NCBI GenBank assembly: GCA_049315325.1
Contig: JBMOKJ010000008.1
Coordinates: forward strand, 1-64,000
From: CAXXIC01 sp049315325
GTDB lineage: Bacteria > Bacteroidota > Bacteroidia > Bacteroidales > UBA7332
DNA: 64,000 nucleotides
Reading direction: 5' to 3'
Of the stretch, positions 34,299 through 43,170 are shown piece after piece. The position numbers and the translations under genes are program-made. The first letter of the stretch is position 1. Each line of letters starts with the position of its first letter. The notes under the pieces are model-generated. The model saw only the letters and a list, made by a program, of their open reading frames with translations. It was not told the origin of the DNA and did no database searches.

Positions 34299-35696
34299 AT
34301 GAATAGAAAACCAGGAAAATCAAAATTAATATCAATTCTCATTGTAATTGGGGATTTTATTATATTAAATTCTCTATTTTTAGGTTTTATCTTTTACAAA
34401 GAACATTGCAATTGTACAAGTCTCATTCCTGTTTTCAGACAGGTTATTTTAGCTCTTAACTTTGCATATATTCCTGTTTCAATTATTCTAATTGAACAGC
34501 ATAAAAAGAGAATTTTTGAGATTGATAAAATGATGCGTTTGGCATTCTATTCAGTCTCTTTTCATTTTGTGATATTCTATGTGTTACTTAATTTCTTAGG
34601 GATTCAACATTTTTCAAGCAAATTCATTATTGTATTCTTTTCCGTTTTATATTTTTTGATTTTCAGTTGGTGGGTGTTCGGTCGATATCTATTAAAATGG
34701 TATAGAAGGCAAGGTTTTAATTATAGAAATATTGTATTTATTGGTACAGGAAAGAGTGGAATTTTTATTGCGAACAAATTGATGCAAGATTCAAGTTATG
34801 GATTTAAAGTGCTAGGGTATTTTGATGATAATCCATCCGTTGATACAGGCTCAATTCCTTACCTTGGAGAGATAAACAATTTTAAAAGTTTCGTGCTTGA
34901 AAATAATGTTGATGAAGTATATTGTGCCCTTCACTCTGAAGACGGGCAACGTATTGTAGATATGCTCAATTTTTCGGAAAAAAACTTAGTTAAGTTTTTT
35001 ATAATTCCAAGTTATTATACTTTCTTGCGTAGGAAAGTTCAGATGCATGAAATAAACAGTGTTCCTGTATTAATGCTTTTTTCGGATCCTTTGGAATATG
35101 GTCTAAATAGAATTATCAAGCGAACATTTGACATTGGTTTTTCGCTGTTTGTTCTAGTATTCTTGTTCCCTTTTTTATTCGTATTAACGTCCATTGCAAT
35201 TAGTTTATCATCACCCGGACCAATCTTTTTTAGACAAAAAAGAACAGGTTTGAAGGGTGAAGATTTTGAGTGTTTAAAATTTAGAACAATGCGAGTCAAT
35301 AAGGATTCTGACAAACTACAAGCAGTGAAAGATGATCCAAGAAAAACTAAAGTTGGAGATTTCTTGCGTAAAACAAATATTGATGAAATTCCTCAGTTCG
35401 TAAATGTGCTTAAAGGTGATATGTCAATTGTTGGGCCTAGACCTCATATGCTTAAACATACCGAAGATTATTCTCGGTTAATTGACACTTATATGATTCG
35501 TCATTTTGTGAAACCAGGTGTAACTGGTTGGGCTCAGGTTAATGGCTATCGTGGAGAGACAAAAGAACTTCACCAAATGGAGAAGAGGGTTGAGAAAGAT
35601 GTTTGGTATATAGAAAACTGGTCGTTTTGGTTAGATATTAAAATAATAGTTATGACAGTTGTCAATATCTTTAAAGGCGAAAAGAATGCCTATTAA
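34299..35696 (+). CDS. Undecaprenyl-phosphate glycosylphosphotransferase (WcaJ/PssY-like)
   Basis: A 465-residue polyisoprenyl-phosphate hexose-1-phosphate transferase that begins exopolysaccharide or O-antigen repeat synthesis. Four N-terminal transmembrane segments are followed by a CoA-binding-like domain (VFIGTGKSGIFIANKL). The bacterial sugar transferase domain starts near KRTFDIGFSLFVLVFLFPFLF. Its signature motifs are FFRQKRTGLKGEDFECLKFR, LRKTNIDEIPQFVNVLKGDM, GPRPHMLKHTEDYS and KPGVTGWAQVNGYRGET. It is an orphan: no glycosyltransferases, flippase or polymerase are adjacent. It ends in a 15-base stem terminator. Confidence 0.94.
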   Translation: MNRKPGKSKLISILIVIGDFIILNSLFLGFIFYKEHCNCTSLIPVFRQVILALNFAYIPVSIILIEQHKKRIFEIDKMMRLAFYSVSFHFVIFYVLLNFLGIQHFSSKFIIVFFSVLYFLIFSWWVFGRYLLKWYRRQGFNYRNIVFIGTGKSGIFIANKLMQDSSYGFKVLGYFDDNPSVDTGSIPYLGEINNFKSFVLENNVDEVYCALHSEDGQRIVDMLNFSEKNLVKFFIIPSYYTFLRRKVQMHEINSVPVLMLFSDPLEYGLNRIIKRTFDIGFSLFVLVFLFPFLFVLTSIAISLSSPGPIFFRQKRTGLKGEDFECLKFRTMRVNKDSDKLQAVKDDPRKTKVGDFLRKTNIDEIPQFVNVLKGDMSIVGPRPHMLKHTEDYSRLIDTYMIRHFVKPGVTGWAQVNGYRGETKELHQMEKRVEKDVWYIENWSFWLDIKIIVMTVVNIFKGEKNAY

Positions 35697-35703
35697 ACGA
35701 AAT

Positions 35704-35740
35704 AAAAGTCAAAAAAATATGTCACATTTTTTTGACTTTT
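35704..35740 (+). terminator. Terminator after the glycosylphosphotransferase gene
   Basis: A perfect 15-base stem (AAAAGTCAAAAAAAT with ATTTTTTTGACTTTT) encloses 7 bases. Confidence 0.78.
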
Positions 35741-35805
35741 TATTGCCTAATTGTTTAAGATAATATCTTTTGATAATCAATAATTGATTTGATTTCTTAT
35801 AAAAA

Positions 35806-36354
35806 ATGACCAAATCTAATTTGATAAAGCTATTAAATAACTATTCTGCTTTTGATGAAAAAGAGAAGGTGCATACACAAAATACAATTCATTTTGTTAA
35901 TACAAACAATGAATTGTATTCGAGAAATAATATGGTAGGTCATGTAACTGCATCTGCAATTGTGGTTGATCGTGAATATAAACATGTGGTGATGATTTGG
36001 CACGAGAAATTGCAGAGATGGCTTCAGCCAGGTGGACATGTAGAAATTGCACATGACAACAGCCTTATAGAAGCTGCTTCACGAGAATTGGCTGAAGAGA
36101 CTGGATTGAATCTTAATGAGATTTCTCTTGTTTCAGTAGAACCATTTGATTTAGATGTACACCGTATTCCAGCCCGGAAAAATGAAGTAGAACACGACCA
36201 TTTCGATTTTCGATTTTTGTATCGTTTTACTTTAGAAAGCAAATTTTCCGACATCTATAAATGGGTCTTGATAGAGGAGCTGCTTACATTCGAAGAATCT
36301 TCGCTTAACCGAATTGCAGCAAAGATTATACGGATAAAACAGGATTTGAATTAA
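35806..36354 (+). CDS. NUDIX hydrolase
   Basis: A 182-residue cytoplasmic protein with a Nudix box: GGHVEIAHDNSLIEAASREL, then AEETGL, within residues about 76-103. The REL-AEETGL half is canonical. The preceding part has the GGHVE form with a two-residue insertion, common in this subgroup. By family it hydrolyses a nucleoside diphosphate linked to another group; the substrate is unknown. DUF423 follows after 69 bases on the same strand, but a functional link is not implied. Confidence 0.9.
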   Translation: MTKSNLIKLLNNYSAFDEKEKVHTQNTIHFVNTNNELYSRNNMVGHVTASAIVVDREYKHVVMIWHEKLQRWLQPGGHVEIAHDNSLIEAASRELAEETGLNLNEISLVSVEPFDLDVHRIPARKNEVEHDHFDFRFLYRFTLESKFSDIYKWVLIEELLTFEESSLNRIAAKIIRIKQDLN

Positions 36355-36423
36355 TCTTATTTGATTGATTTTGTTTAAATCAAACAAAACTAGATTTTCG
36401 CTGCTTTACTTAAAATTTAACGA

Positions 36424-36816
36424 ATGAAAAATATCTTATCGATTGCAGCACTTTCTGGTTTAATGTGTGTGACGCTAGGAGCTTTTGGAGCGCATGGACT
36501 AAAGTCGTTACTCGCACCCGAAATGTTGACCGTTTACGAAACAGGAGTTCGGTATCAGTTTTATCACACTTTTGCACTTCTTTTTATAACACTTCTATTT
36601 CAGAAAAACGAATCGAAATGGTTTATGCGATCAGCTTATCTTTTTCTTGCAGGAATTGTACTATTTAGTGGATCTCTTTATGCAATGGCATTGTCAGGCA
36701 TTGGCGGAGTACCGCTTCGTTGGTTAGGTGCAATTACCCCATTTGGCGGTATTTGCTTTATTATCGGTTGGGGATTTTTATTCGTTGGAGTTAAAAAAGG
36801 CAATAATAAGTCTTAA
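36424..36816 (+). CDS. DUF423 small membrane protein
   Basis: A 130-residue protein with about four transmembrane segments. The family pattern is clear: SGLMCVTLGAFGAHGLKSLL, YHTFALLFITLLF, and FSGSLYAMALSGI followed by ITPFGGICFIIGW. Its function is not established in any organism I know of. It ends about 40 bases before the convergent B12 operon. Confidence 0.9.
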   Translation: MKNILSIAALSGLMCVTLGAFGAHGLKSLLAPEMLTVYETGVRYQFYHTFALLFITLLFQKNESKWFMRSAYLFLAGIVLFSGSLYAMALSGIGGVPLRWLGAITPFGGICFIIGWGFLFVGVKKGNNKS

Positions 36817-36858
36817 ACTATAATAAAACCCATATTTAGGTTTCATCTAATTACCTTG

Positions 36859-37989
36859 TTATTTCATTGGAAAATAATATTTCGATGAATAATTTGGCAG
36901 CAGTTCTGGATGAAAAATTCTTACTAAATCTGCAAGAATAACATCGGGTTGCATTGGTCCTTCGTCGTAGTAACGTACTTTGGCTGAATTGATTGCGAAA
37001 ATATTTTTCTGTTGATAGGCCTTGAAGTTGGAATAAGGTTGATAGTCATTTCGCAAATTTTCGTAAGTTAGATCTAACTTTGCATTGTTGTATTTAATCA
37101 GCCAAAAGTCCGCGTGTTCCGCTTTCTCATAAACTGACTCGAATGACAATGGCACAGAACCCGATTGAGGAAGATTACTCCACAGATAATTTGCTCCAGC
37201 ATCTTTTAAGAATTCCGCCATATAGCTGTTTCCGCCAGGCACATACCACACTTGACCATACTTCATTTCAGTGAATACTGACGGTTTTATTCTTGCTTTA
37301 GAAGCTATTTTTATCAGACTATTATAGCGATTTTCTATATTGGTGAAAATCTGTTCTGCTAATGAGTCTTTTCCACTAAAGGCAGCTTCAAACTTAATCC
37401 ATTCAGCACGACCGAGTGGTGAATTTTCCATATAAGAGGCATCTTGCACTACTGGAGTTCCTGTTTTTTCAAGTCGTCCATAGGTTGTATTTTCAAAAGG
37501 CGAAACGATTAATGCATCTGGGGAAACTGAGATTAGTTTTTCCAAATCGATTGAGGTCGATAGTCCTAAATCTATAATCTTACCTTTAGCAACTCCATTT
37601 TTTATTTCGGGTAACTCCATATAGTTTGGTTCACATACTGCTTTTATTTTAGAAAATTCACCAAGCTGTCTCCAAATGCCTACATGTACTGCTGTGCAAA
37701 TAGCGACTTTCTCAACTGGAATTTTTATAATTTTACCTTGAGGCAGATGCTCTGGTTTAGGCTTATTTCGGTTAATTAAAATGTATGTGTCCAATTGTTT
37801 TGTAGAGTCCCAAGGATTGCGGAGAACTATTTTAATGAACTTGTCGAATCTTTGAATTGTAAAACCACGAGCGTAGCGCACCGAAACAGTCGAAAATCCT
37901 TTTTCTTCTGTTCCCTTTTTTACTGAAGTGTTGCACCCGTAGGTCAACAAAAGAAGTACAAAACTAATAATTGAAAGGTGATATTTCAT
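36859..37989 (-). CDS. BtuF-like ABC transporter substrate-binding lipoprotein
   Basis: A 376-residue periplasmic binding protein of the cobalamin/iron-siderophore class. I start it at the ATG at 37989, which gives a good lipoprotein signal ending LTYGC (Cys19); the longer frame has no signal. Family features include VAICTAVHVGIWRQLGE, SPDALIVSPFE and GGNSYMAEFLKDAGANYLW. As the third gene of the riboswitch-controlled operon it probably receives B12 for import across the inner membrane. The permease and ATPase (btuC, btuD) are not in this window. It follows the btuG-like gene after a 118-base spacer that contains an inverted repeat. Confidence 0.85.
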   Translation of the reverse strand: MKYHLSIISFVLLLLTYGCNTSVKKGTEEKGFSTVSVRYARGFTIQRFDKFIKIVLRNPWDSTKQLDTYILINRNKPKPEHLPQGKIIKIPVEKVAICTAVHVGIWRQLGEFSKIKAVCEPNYMELPEIKNGVAKGKIIDLGLSTSIDLEKLISVSPDALIVSPFENTTYGRLEKTGTPVVQDASYMENSPLGRAEWIKFEAAFSGKDSLAEQIFTNIENRYNSLIKIASKARIKPSVFTEMKYGQVWYVPGGNSYMAEFLKDAGANYLWSNLPQSGSVPLSFESVYEKAEHADFWLIKYNNAKLDLTYENLRNDYQPYSNFKAYQQKNIFAINSAKVRYYDEGPMQPDVILADLVRIFHPELLPNYSSKYYFPMK

Positions 37990-38007
37990 GTAAATCAATT
38001 TAAGAAT

Positions 38008-38057
38008 GGAATAACAGAGATAGGTCAGATGGCAGCTTTCCCGAAATCCGTTATTCC
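38008..38057 (-). repeat. Inverted repeat in the spacer between btuG-like and btuF-like genes
   Basis: Eight-base arms GGAATAAC and GTTATTCC enclose 34 bases just upstream of the btuF-like start. It could fold in the mRNA as a processing or attenuation element. No T run follows. Confidence 0.35.
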
Positions 38058-38107
38058 AATGGTGTCGATGGCAAAAGTTAAAAAAATGACTATTGCGGTT
38101 CAACATT

Positions 38108-39211
38108 TTATTTATTTGTTATAAAAACTGTCTTCGAAGGGTTTACACCTGTACTGAAAGAGTATTTTAAGGCACCATCTGAGCCATAGCAATACATTTT
38201 ACCTGTGTTTACATAGTCTGATTCGCTAATGAAAACATTCTTTGTCAATGGATCTACATCAATCGAATAAGGTGTTTTGGCAATGGCAGATTCTGATATA
38301 AAGTTGGTTTTCAGCACTTTCTCATTTTTAACATCGTACACCGAATAGCTTTTATTGATAACGGCATAAGTAACAGCGTCATATTCATAGTTATAAATAT
38401 ACGCATTGTCGTCGTCGATGGTGAAATTGACTGCTTTTACAGCTGAAATAGCTGTCACTTTATCGGTTGAACCTTCGATGCGTTGCAAAGCGGTTGGAAT
38501 ATCCCCGTAATTTCCCATCGAAAGCACATAGAGATCGCCGTATTTGTCAGCTTTAATCATGGTTGGGTTTATCACCACTTTTAGTTTCTTGGTTTCGGCA
38601 AAAGTAGACGGGTCAATCACCGAAATTGTGCTGTCGGCTTTTGCGCCAACTTGATAATTGAAACCACCAGAGTTTGCGACGTATAGTTTGTTGTTTGCCA
38701 CAGCGATGCCTTCTGGGTTTGCACCTACAGAGATGGTTTTGTCGATGGTCAACGTGGTAGTGTCTAAGCGAGCCAAATGTCCGTCGAGCAAGGTAATATA
38801 GACTTTGCCATTCAACGCTGCAAGACTACGCGGTTTGCTTGGCTGGTTAGATGTATTCACCATCGAAATGGTTTTTTTAGAAATACCTGTAGTTGCATTC
38901 ACCACTTCTACGATGCTCGAGTTCGTAAGTGTGATATAGATGTTTGAGCCATAACGAATCACATCTTGAGCCACATCGCCTAACCCGCGGTTGTTTTTTG
39001 CTTTGAAAATGTCGTCAGTCGTCAGATTAGTTGCTAAATTGTAATAGGTCAGCGACGCGTTGTTTTGACCATCTTGTCCTTGATTGAGCACGAACAGTCC
39101 GGTACTGATTTCGGGTACAGAAGGTGTAGTGTTGTCGTCTTCGCAAGAAGTGAAAAACGATAAACAGAGTGCCGAAAGCAAAAGAAAGCGCGAAATTTTG
39201 GTTGTTTTCAT
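38108..39211 (-). CDS. btuG: BtuG-like beta-propeller surface lipoprotein (DUF5074/YncE-like)
   Basis: A 367-residue lipoprotein (signal ending FFTSC, Cys23) followed by Glu-Asp-Asp, an acidic start typical of surface-exported Bacteroidetes lipoproteins. The rest reads as repeated propeller blades: NIYITLTNSSIVEVVNATTG, KVYITLLDGHLARLDTTTL, KLYVANSGGFNYQVGAKADS and LYVLSMGNYGD. In Bacteroides thetaiotaomicron BtuG, a seven-bladed propeller lipoprotein encoded next to btuB, binds B12 with extreme affinity and hands it to BtuB. Gene position, length, lipidation and fold all fit that role here. The symbol is given by analogy. Confidence 0.82.
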   Translation of the reverse strand: MKTTKISRFLLLSALCLSFFTSCEDDNTTPSVPEISTGLFVLNQGQDGQNNASLTYYNLATNLTTDDIFKAKNNRGLGDVAQDVIRYGSNIYITLTNSSIVEVVNATTGISKKTISMVNTSNQPSKPRSLAALNGKVYITLLDGHLARLDTTTLTIDKTISVGANPEGIAVANNKLYVANSGGFNYQVGAKADSTISVIDPSTFAETKKLKVVINPTMIKADKYGDLYVLSMGNYGDIPTALQRIEGSTDKVTAISAVKAVNFTIDDDNAYIYNYEYDAVTYAVINKSYSVYDVKNEKVLKTNFISESAIAKTPYSIDVDPLTKNVFISESDYVNTGKMYCYGSDGALKYSFSTGVNPSKTVFITNK

Positions 39212-39242
39212 TTGATTGTATAATTGATTTGTAAATAATGTA

Positions 39243-41264
39243 TTAGAAATTGATGGTAGCTGTTAATCTGAAGTTCCTACGTGGCATCGGGAAGAATTGC
39301 ACCACCTCGTATTGCGTATTAAGTAGATTGATGATTTCACCTGTCACTTTTAGTTTTTTGAAATAGGCAGTTGCAAACACCGAATGCTCGACGTAGCTGT
39401 TTAATCTATTGGCTCGAATGTTTTGTCCGCTCCATCGTTGTCCCGAAAAAAGGAGGTTGTAGCCAAATTCAGTTGAGCGATGCAGATAAGTCAACGACCC
39501 CGAACCAGAATTAAGTGGCGAATAGGGAATCTGTTCGCCAAAGTTCGCACTGCTTGTTGTCGCATCTACTGCTTTTTGGTACGAGTAGTTGGAGCGCACC
39601 ATCAGTTTATCCGATTGCAGTAATGGAATTATAGCTTTCAACGTTACATCCACACCTTTCACGGTCACGCTGCCTTTGTTTGCCATGCTCCAATGAAACA
39701 AATCTTTAGGCAATGCAATGATTTTGTCCGTCACGTCATTGTAATAGGCATCGGCACTTAACTCCAGTTCCGAAAGGAGAGGTATTACAGTTTCGCGATA
39801 CACTAGTCCAACGTTGTATTGATTAGTTGCTTCCGGTTTCAGGTTTTTGTTCCCCATATCCTGAAAATAGAGGTCGTTGAATGTTGGCACTCTAAAAATG
39901 TTTTTGTAGAATGCACGAATTCTCAACTCTTTGTTCGGCAGTAGTTTATACGAAACACTAGCAGTAGGAGAGAGCTTGCTCCGATTGGGCGCTGCAATTC
40001 CTTTTTGAACTTCGTTGTGGGTTTGTGTGTAGAGCAAATTAGCTCCAATTGTCCATCTGTCGGAAGTGTATTTTGCTGCCAAATTCACCAACCCCGTTTG
40101 TTGCGTAGGTAAGTCGATTGAATCCGAACCATTTGGGCGGTTGATGTTTAGTTCGTTGTACCAACCGTCAGCCGCTGCCGAAAGCGTAAGTTTGTCGATA
40201 GGGCGATACAACACGGCTGCCGATGCATAATATTCGCCTTGAATGTAATTCTCCGTAATCAATCCCTCCGGATTTGTTGGACGTGCGAAACTCGAATTGA
40301 AGTTACGAAAGCGGTTATCCGCACGATTGTATTTCACCGAATATTGAGTTTGAAATTTCTCCGACGATTTGTTTTCGTAGTGCAGTTGTGCGAAAAACAC
40401 CTTGTCCCACAATCTGGCGCGGCTGTATGAATTGTAAAACGTCACTGCGCCTGGTAATCCACGCTCTGAATTGAAATAGTTGGTTTTCAGAGACAAAGAC
40501 TCTTTTGGATGAATGCGGTAAACCACATTTGCTTCTGCACGTATGGATTGAATATCGCTATTTTCTCTCGTAAGAGTTTGTTTAACGCCGTTTGCATTGC
40601 CAGAGTTGTAGTTTTGCAGAAATGAGAACCGACCATTTGCCACTGTGCCATCTGCCGATAAGTTGAAGAGCCACTTTTTATTCACCATTTTGGTAATAAA
40701 CAGCGAGGTATTGGCTAATCCAAACGAACCCGTTTTGGCAGAAACCATTCCTGTGAGGGTTTTCGTTGCATCGAATTCTGGTAGTTTGGTTGTCAGGCAG
40801 ATGACTCCAGCAGAAGCAAACATACGAGCCGATTGAAAAATGTCGTTAGGTTGAGCGTTCGAGAGTGAAATCTCCGAAATGTTTGTCAGTGAGAAGCGTC
40901 CGAGATCAATTTGCCCTGTCTGAATGTCGCTGAGCATGATGCCATCGTAACTCACACCGGTGTGTTGTGCACTGAATCCACGGAGGCAGACCGTCTTCAT
41001 GCCGCCAATGCCGCCGTAGTCTTTCACCGTTATGCCTGAGAAATGCTTTGCCACATCGGTGATGTTGTTGGCATTGAGTTGTGTAATTTCCTTTTCAGAA
41101 AATTGCTGAATAGGCATTGTCGCACGAGTGTTAAGTGTGCGTTGTGCTTTCACCTTCACCTCTTTCAATTGGTTTGTATTGAGCGAATCGGTAGTGAGAC
41201 CTCCCGCTTTTGCAGAAGATAGGCTAACAATAACAAAGATGTAAATCAGACAAATTTTTGACAC
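39243..41264 (-). CDS. btuB: BtuB-like TonB-dependent receptor for cobalamin
   Basis: A 673-residue outer membrane receptor. The signal peptide (ICLIYIFVIVSLSSAKA) leads into a TonB-box region (LKEVKVKAQ), a plug (MKTVCLRGFSAQHTGVSYDG, then SDIQTGQIDLGRF) and a barrel ending in Phe (FRLTATINF). It has no carboxypeptidase-like N-terminal domain, matching the short BtuB class. The assignment to vitamin B12 rests on the cobalamin riboswitch just upstream and on the BtuG- and BtuF-like partners downstream. It imports corrinoids using TonB energy. Confidence 0.92.
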   Translation of the reverse strand: MSKICLIYIFVIVSLSSAKAGGLTTDSLNTNQLKEVKVKAQRTLNTRATMPIQQFSEKEITQLNANNITDVAKHFSGITVKDYGGIGGMKTVCLRGFSAQHTGVSYDGIMLSDIQTGQIDLGRFSLTNISEISLSNAQPNDIFQSARMFASAGVICLTTKLPEFDATKTLTGMVSAKTGSFGLANTSLFITKMVNKKWLFNLSADGTVANGRFSFLQNYNSGNANGVKQTLTRENSDIQSIRAEANVVYRIHPKESLSLKTNYFNSERGLPGAVTFYNSYSRARLWDKVFFAQLHYENKSSEKFQTQYSVKYNRADNRFRNFNSSFARPTNPEGLITENYIQGEYYASAAVLYRPIDKLTLSAAADGWYNELNINRPNGSDSIDLPTQQTGLVNLAAKYTSDRWTIGANLLYTQTHNEVQKGIAAPNRSKLSPTASVSYKLLPNKELRIRAFYKNIFRVPTFNDLYFQDMGNKNLKPEATNQYNVGLVYRETVIPLLSELELSADAYYNDVTDKIIALPKDLFHWSMANKGSVTVKGVDVTLKAIIPLLQSDKLMVRSNYSYQKAVDATTSSANFGEQIPYSPLNSGSGSLTYLHRSTEFGYNLLFSGQRWSGQNIRANRLNSYVEHSVFATAYFKKLKVTGEIINLLNTQYEVVQFFPMPRRNFRLTATINF

Positions 41265-41438
41265 AACTAAAACTATTTGACGATTTTTGACCGATCAAAT
41301 AGCTCCCGAAAATGATTTAACAAAGGCAAAAGGATAATCTTTTTGCTGATGTTTCGTCGCTTTTTCCTCGAAAGCTTCTGAATTTGTTTTCGCGTTGGCA
41401 GGTCTTCTGACTTACTCCGATTTTGAACGCCTTCCCGG

Positions 41439-41465
41439 CCTCCCCTAACCCCTCCAAAAGAAGGG
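41439..41465 (+). repeat. C-rich short repeat, copy inside the riboswitch (direct)
   Basis: CCTCCCCTAACCCCTCC followed by AAAAGAAGGG closely matches the repeat after rlmB at 59189-59214. It can pair with the inverted copy at 41514-41546. Confidence 0.7.
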
Positions 41466-41513
41466 AACAAGACCAGTGGCAAAAAGTGATTGTTCAAAAA
41501 ATGCCTTTCTCTT

Positions 41514-41546
41514 AAGTCTCCCTTTTGGGGAGGTTTGGAGGGGCTT
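41514..41546 (-). repeat. C-rich short repeat, copy inside the riboswitch (inverted)
   Basis: Read on the minus strand it is AAGCCCCTCC, then AAACCTCCCC, then AAAAGGGAGACTT. It is an imperfect inverted partner of the copy at 41439-41465 and contains a small hairpin of its own (CTCCC with GGGAG). Confidence 0.7.
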
Positions 41547-41635
41547 CGAGCTTACAGCAGCGGGACTGTACAGGATTCTCACCTGATTCCCTTTTCATCC
41601 TTGTCTGCGAATACAGACTTGGAACCAAAGCGATG

Positions 41636-41668
41636 CAAAGGTAATATTATTTTATTTTACGAATCAAA
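41636..41668 (-). promoter_or_regulatory. Promoter of the B12 uptake operon
   Basis: On the minus strand TTTG (41668-41665) is followed after 21 bases by TACCTTTG (41643-41636). Transcription would begin right at the 5' edge of the riboswitch, which supports both calls. Confidence 0.78.
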
Positions 41669-41793
41669 TTTTGGATGGTAAATTTGAATAAAAATTGTAA
41701 GTAGTTGAAATTTAAAATTTTAACTTAAGTTCAAACTAATTACAATGGATTGAATATAACACTTCAAATACATAATTTAATGAGGTTTTGTTA

Positions 41794-41824
41794 TTGTGCA
41801 TAATTTATGAATTCAGTATATTTG
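41794..41824 (+). promoter_or_regulatory. Promoter of the SpoIID-domain gene
   Basis: TTG at 41794-41796 is followed after 20 bases by TATATTTG at 41817-41824. The ATG at 41848 lies 23 bases further on, supporting that start over the upstream in-frame codon at 41788. Confidence 0.7.
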
Positions 41825-41847
41825 CAACTATAAAACCTCATTATTTT

Positions 41848-43170
41848 ATGCAAGAGCCTATTCTTTCAGTTGGCATTGTTTCGGCCCCTTCAATCTCATT
41901 TGAACTTATTGGTAAATTTAGCATAAAAAACTGCGACCAGATTTACGCAGGCAATCTGTTGGTTAGCATTGTTTCCGGTGAGTTAATATTTGAAGATAAA
42001 ACTTATACAGAATTAGTTTTTGAACCGCTTCTGGCAGATTCTTATTTTACGCTTAATGAGGTAGTTATTGGTGTAGATTTCCACTGGGAAAGAAAAGAAT
42101 CACAATCGTTTAAAGGTTCATTAAAGTTAATCCTGGAGGGAGAAAAAGTTACGGCAATCAATTTAATCCCAGTGGAGGAGTATCTGAAAAGCGTTATTTC
42201 TTCTGAAATGAGCGCAACAGCTTCGCCTGAATTGCTAAAAGCGCACGCAGTAATTTCGCGTAGTTGGCTGCTTTCGCAATTGGAAAAACGAACCGATTTG
42301 TCTGAGAAAACAATTAATTATGTGTCCGAAACGAGAGATGATATAGAATGGATTAAATGGTGGGATCGTGAGGATCATACGCTCTATGATGTGTGTGCCG
42401 ACGACCATTGCCAGCGTTATCAAGGCATTACGAAGGCATCTACCGAAAAGGTTATCGAATCAGTGGAAGCTACACGAGGAGAATTACTCATATTTGATGA
42501 TAAAATCTCTGACGCTCGATTCTCGAAGTGTTGCGGTGGTGTATTGGAACTATTCGAAAATTGCTGGGAACCCGTTCCACATCCTTATCTGAAAAAAGTA
42601 TTCGATAGAGCAGAATACTCAATATCTCCATTTCCAGATTTAACCCATGAGGAAGAAGCAGACGATTGGATAAGAACTTCGCCTGAAGCGTTTTGCAATA
42701 CCAAAGACAAAGAAATTTTGAGTCAAGTTTTAAATAATTATGACCAGGAAACCACCGATTTTTATCGTTGGAAAATTACATATACACAAGAAGAGATGTC
42801 GGTTATGTTGATGAAACGAACGGAAATAGATTTCGGATATATTATCGATTTGATTCCAGTGAAGCGAGGTGTATCGGGGAGAATAGTCCGCTTTAATATT
42901 ATTGGCACGAAGCAGACGCTCGTAATTGGAAAAGAACTGTTGATTCGGAAGTCGATGTCAGAGTCGCATCTATATAGTTCAGCTTTTGTGGTTGATAAAG
43001 TGACTGATAAAAATGGGTTGCCTCACTCATTTATACTCACTGGCGCTGGCTGGGGGCATGGAGTTGGGTTGTGTCAAATTGGAGCTGCTGTAATGGGCTC
43101 AAAGGGCTATTCATACACGAAAATATTGGAACATTACTATAGAAATGCCTCAATTGAGTGCAGATACTAA
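41848..43170 (+). CDS. SpoIID/LytB-domain protein
   Basis: A 440-residue protein. The SpoIID core includes IPVEEYLKSVISSEMSATAS, LLKAHAVISRSWLLSQLEK, DARFSKCCGGVLE and a C-terminal GAGWGHGVGLCQIGAAVMGS. In Bacillus, SpoIID is a lytic transglycosylase that trims septal peptidoglycan, and LytB enhances an amidase. In this non-sporulating lineage the protein is presumably a wall-processing factor (inference). No signal peptide is visible from either start, which is odd for a wall enzyme. I chose the ATG at 41848 because of the promoter just upstream. The gene stands alone, divergent from the B12 operon. Confidence 0.88.
   Translation: MQEPILSVGIVSAPSISFELIGKFSIKNCDQIYAGNLLVSIVSGELIFEDKTYTELVFEPLLADSYFTLNEVVIGVDFHWERKESQSFKGSLKLILEGEKVTAINLIPVEEYLKSVISSEMSATASPELLKAHAVISRSWLLSQLEKRTDLSEKTINYVSETRDDIEWIKWWDREDHTLYDVCADDHCQRYQGITKASTEKVIESVEATRGELLIFDDKISDARFSKCCGGVLELFENCWEPVPHPYLKKVFDRAEYSISPFPDLTHEEEADDWIRTSPEAFCNTKDKEILSQVLNNYDQETTDFYRWKITYTQEEMSVMLMKRTEIDFGYIIDLIPVKRGVSGRIVRFNIIGTKQTLVIGKELLIRKSMSESHLYSSAFVVDKVTDKNGLPHSFILTGAGWGHGVGLCQIGAAVMGSKGYSYTKILEHYYRNASIECRY

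Larger units (their letters stand above)
41393..41634 (-). ncRNA. Cobalamin (adenosylcobalamin-type) riboswitch
   Basis: On the minus strand the conserved cobalamin aptamer blocks occur in order: AAAAGGGAATCAGGTGAGAA, then CAGTCCCGCTGCTGTAA, GCCACTGG, GGGAAGGC and the B12 box AGTCAGAAGACCTGCC. About 130 bases separate its 3' end from the btuB start, enough for an expression platform. When B12 is plentiful such elements switch off the uptake genes. The peripheral region between the core blocks holds two inverted C-rich repeats (41439-41465 and 41514-41546). Confidence 0.95.

Noticed and set aside
36824..36842. Hairpin after the DUF423 gene
   Set aside because: A 5-pair stem (AAACC with GGTTT) is too weak to call a terminator.
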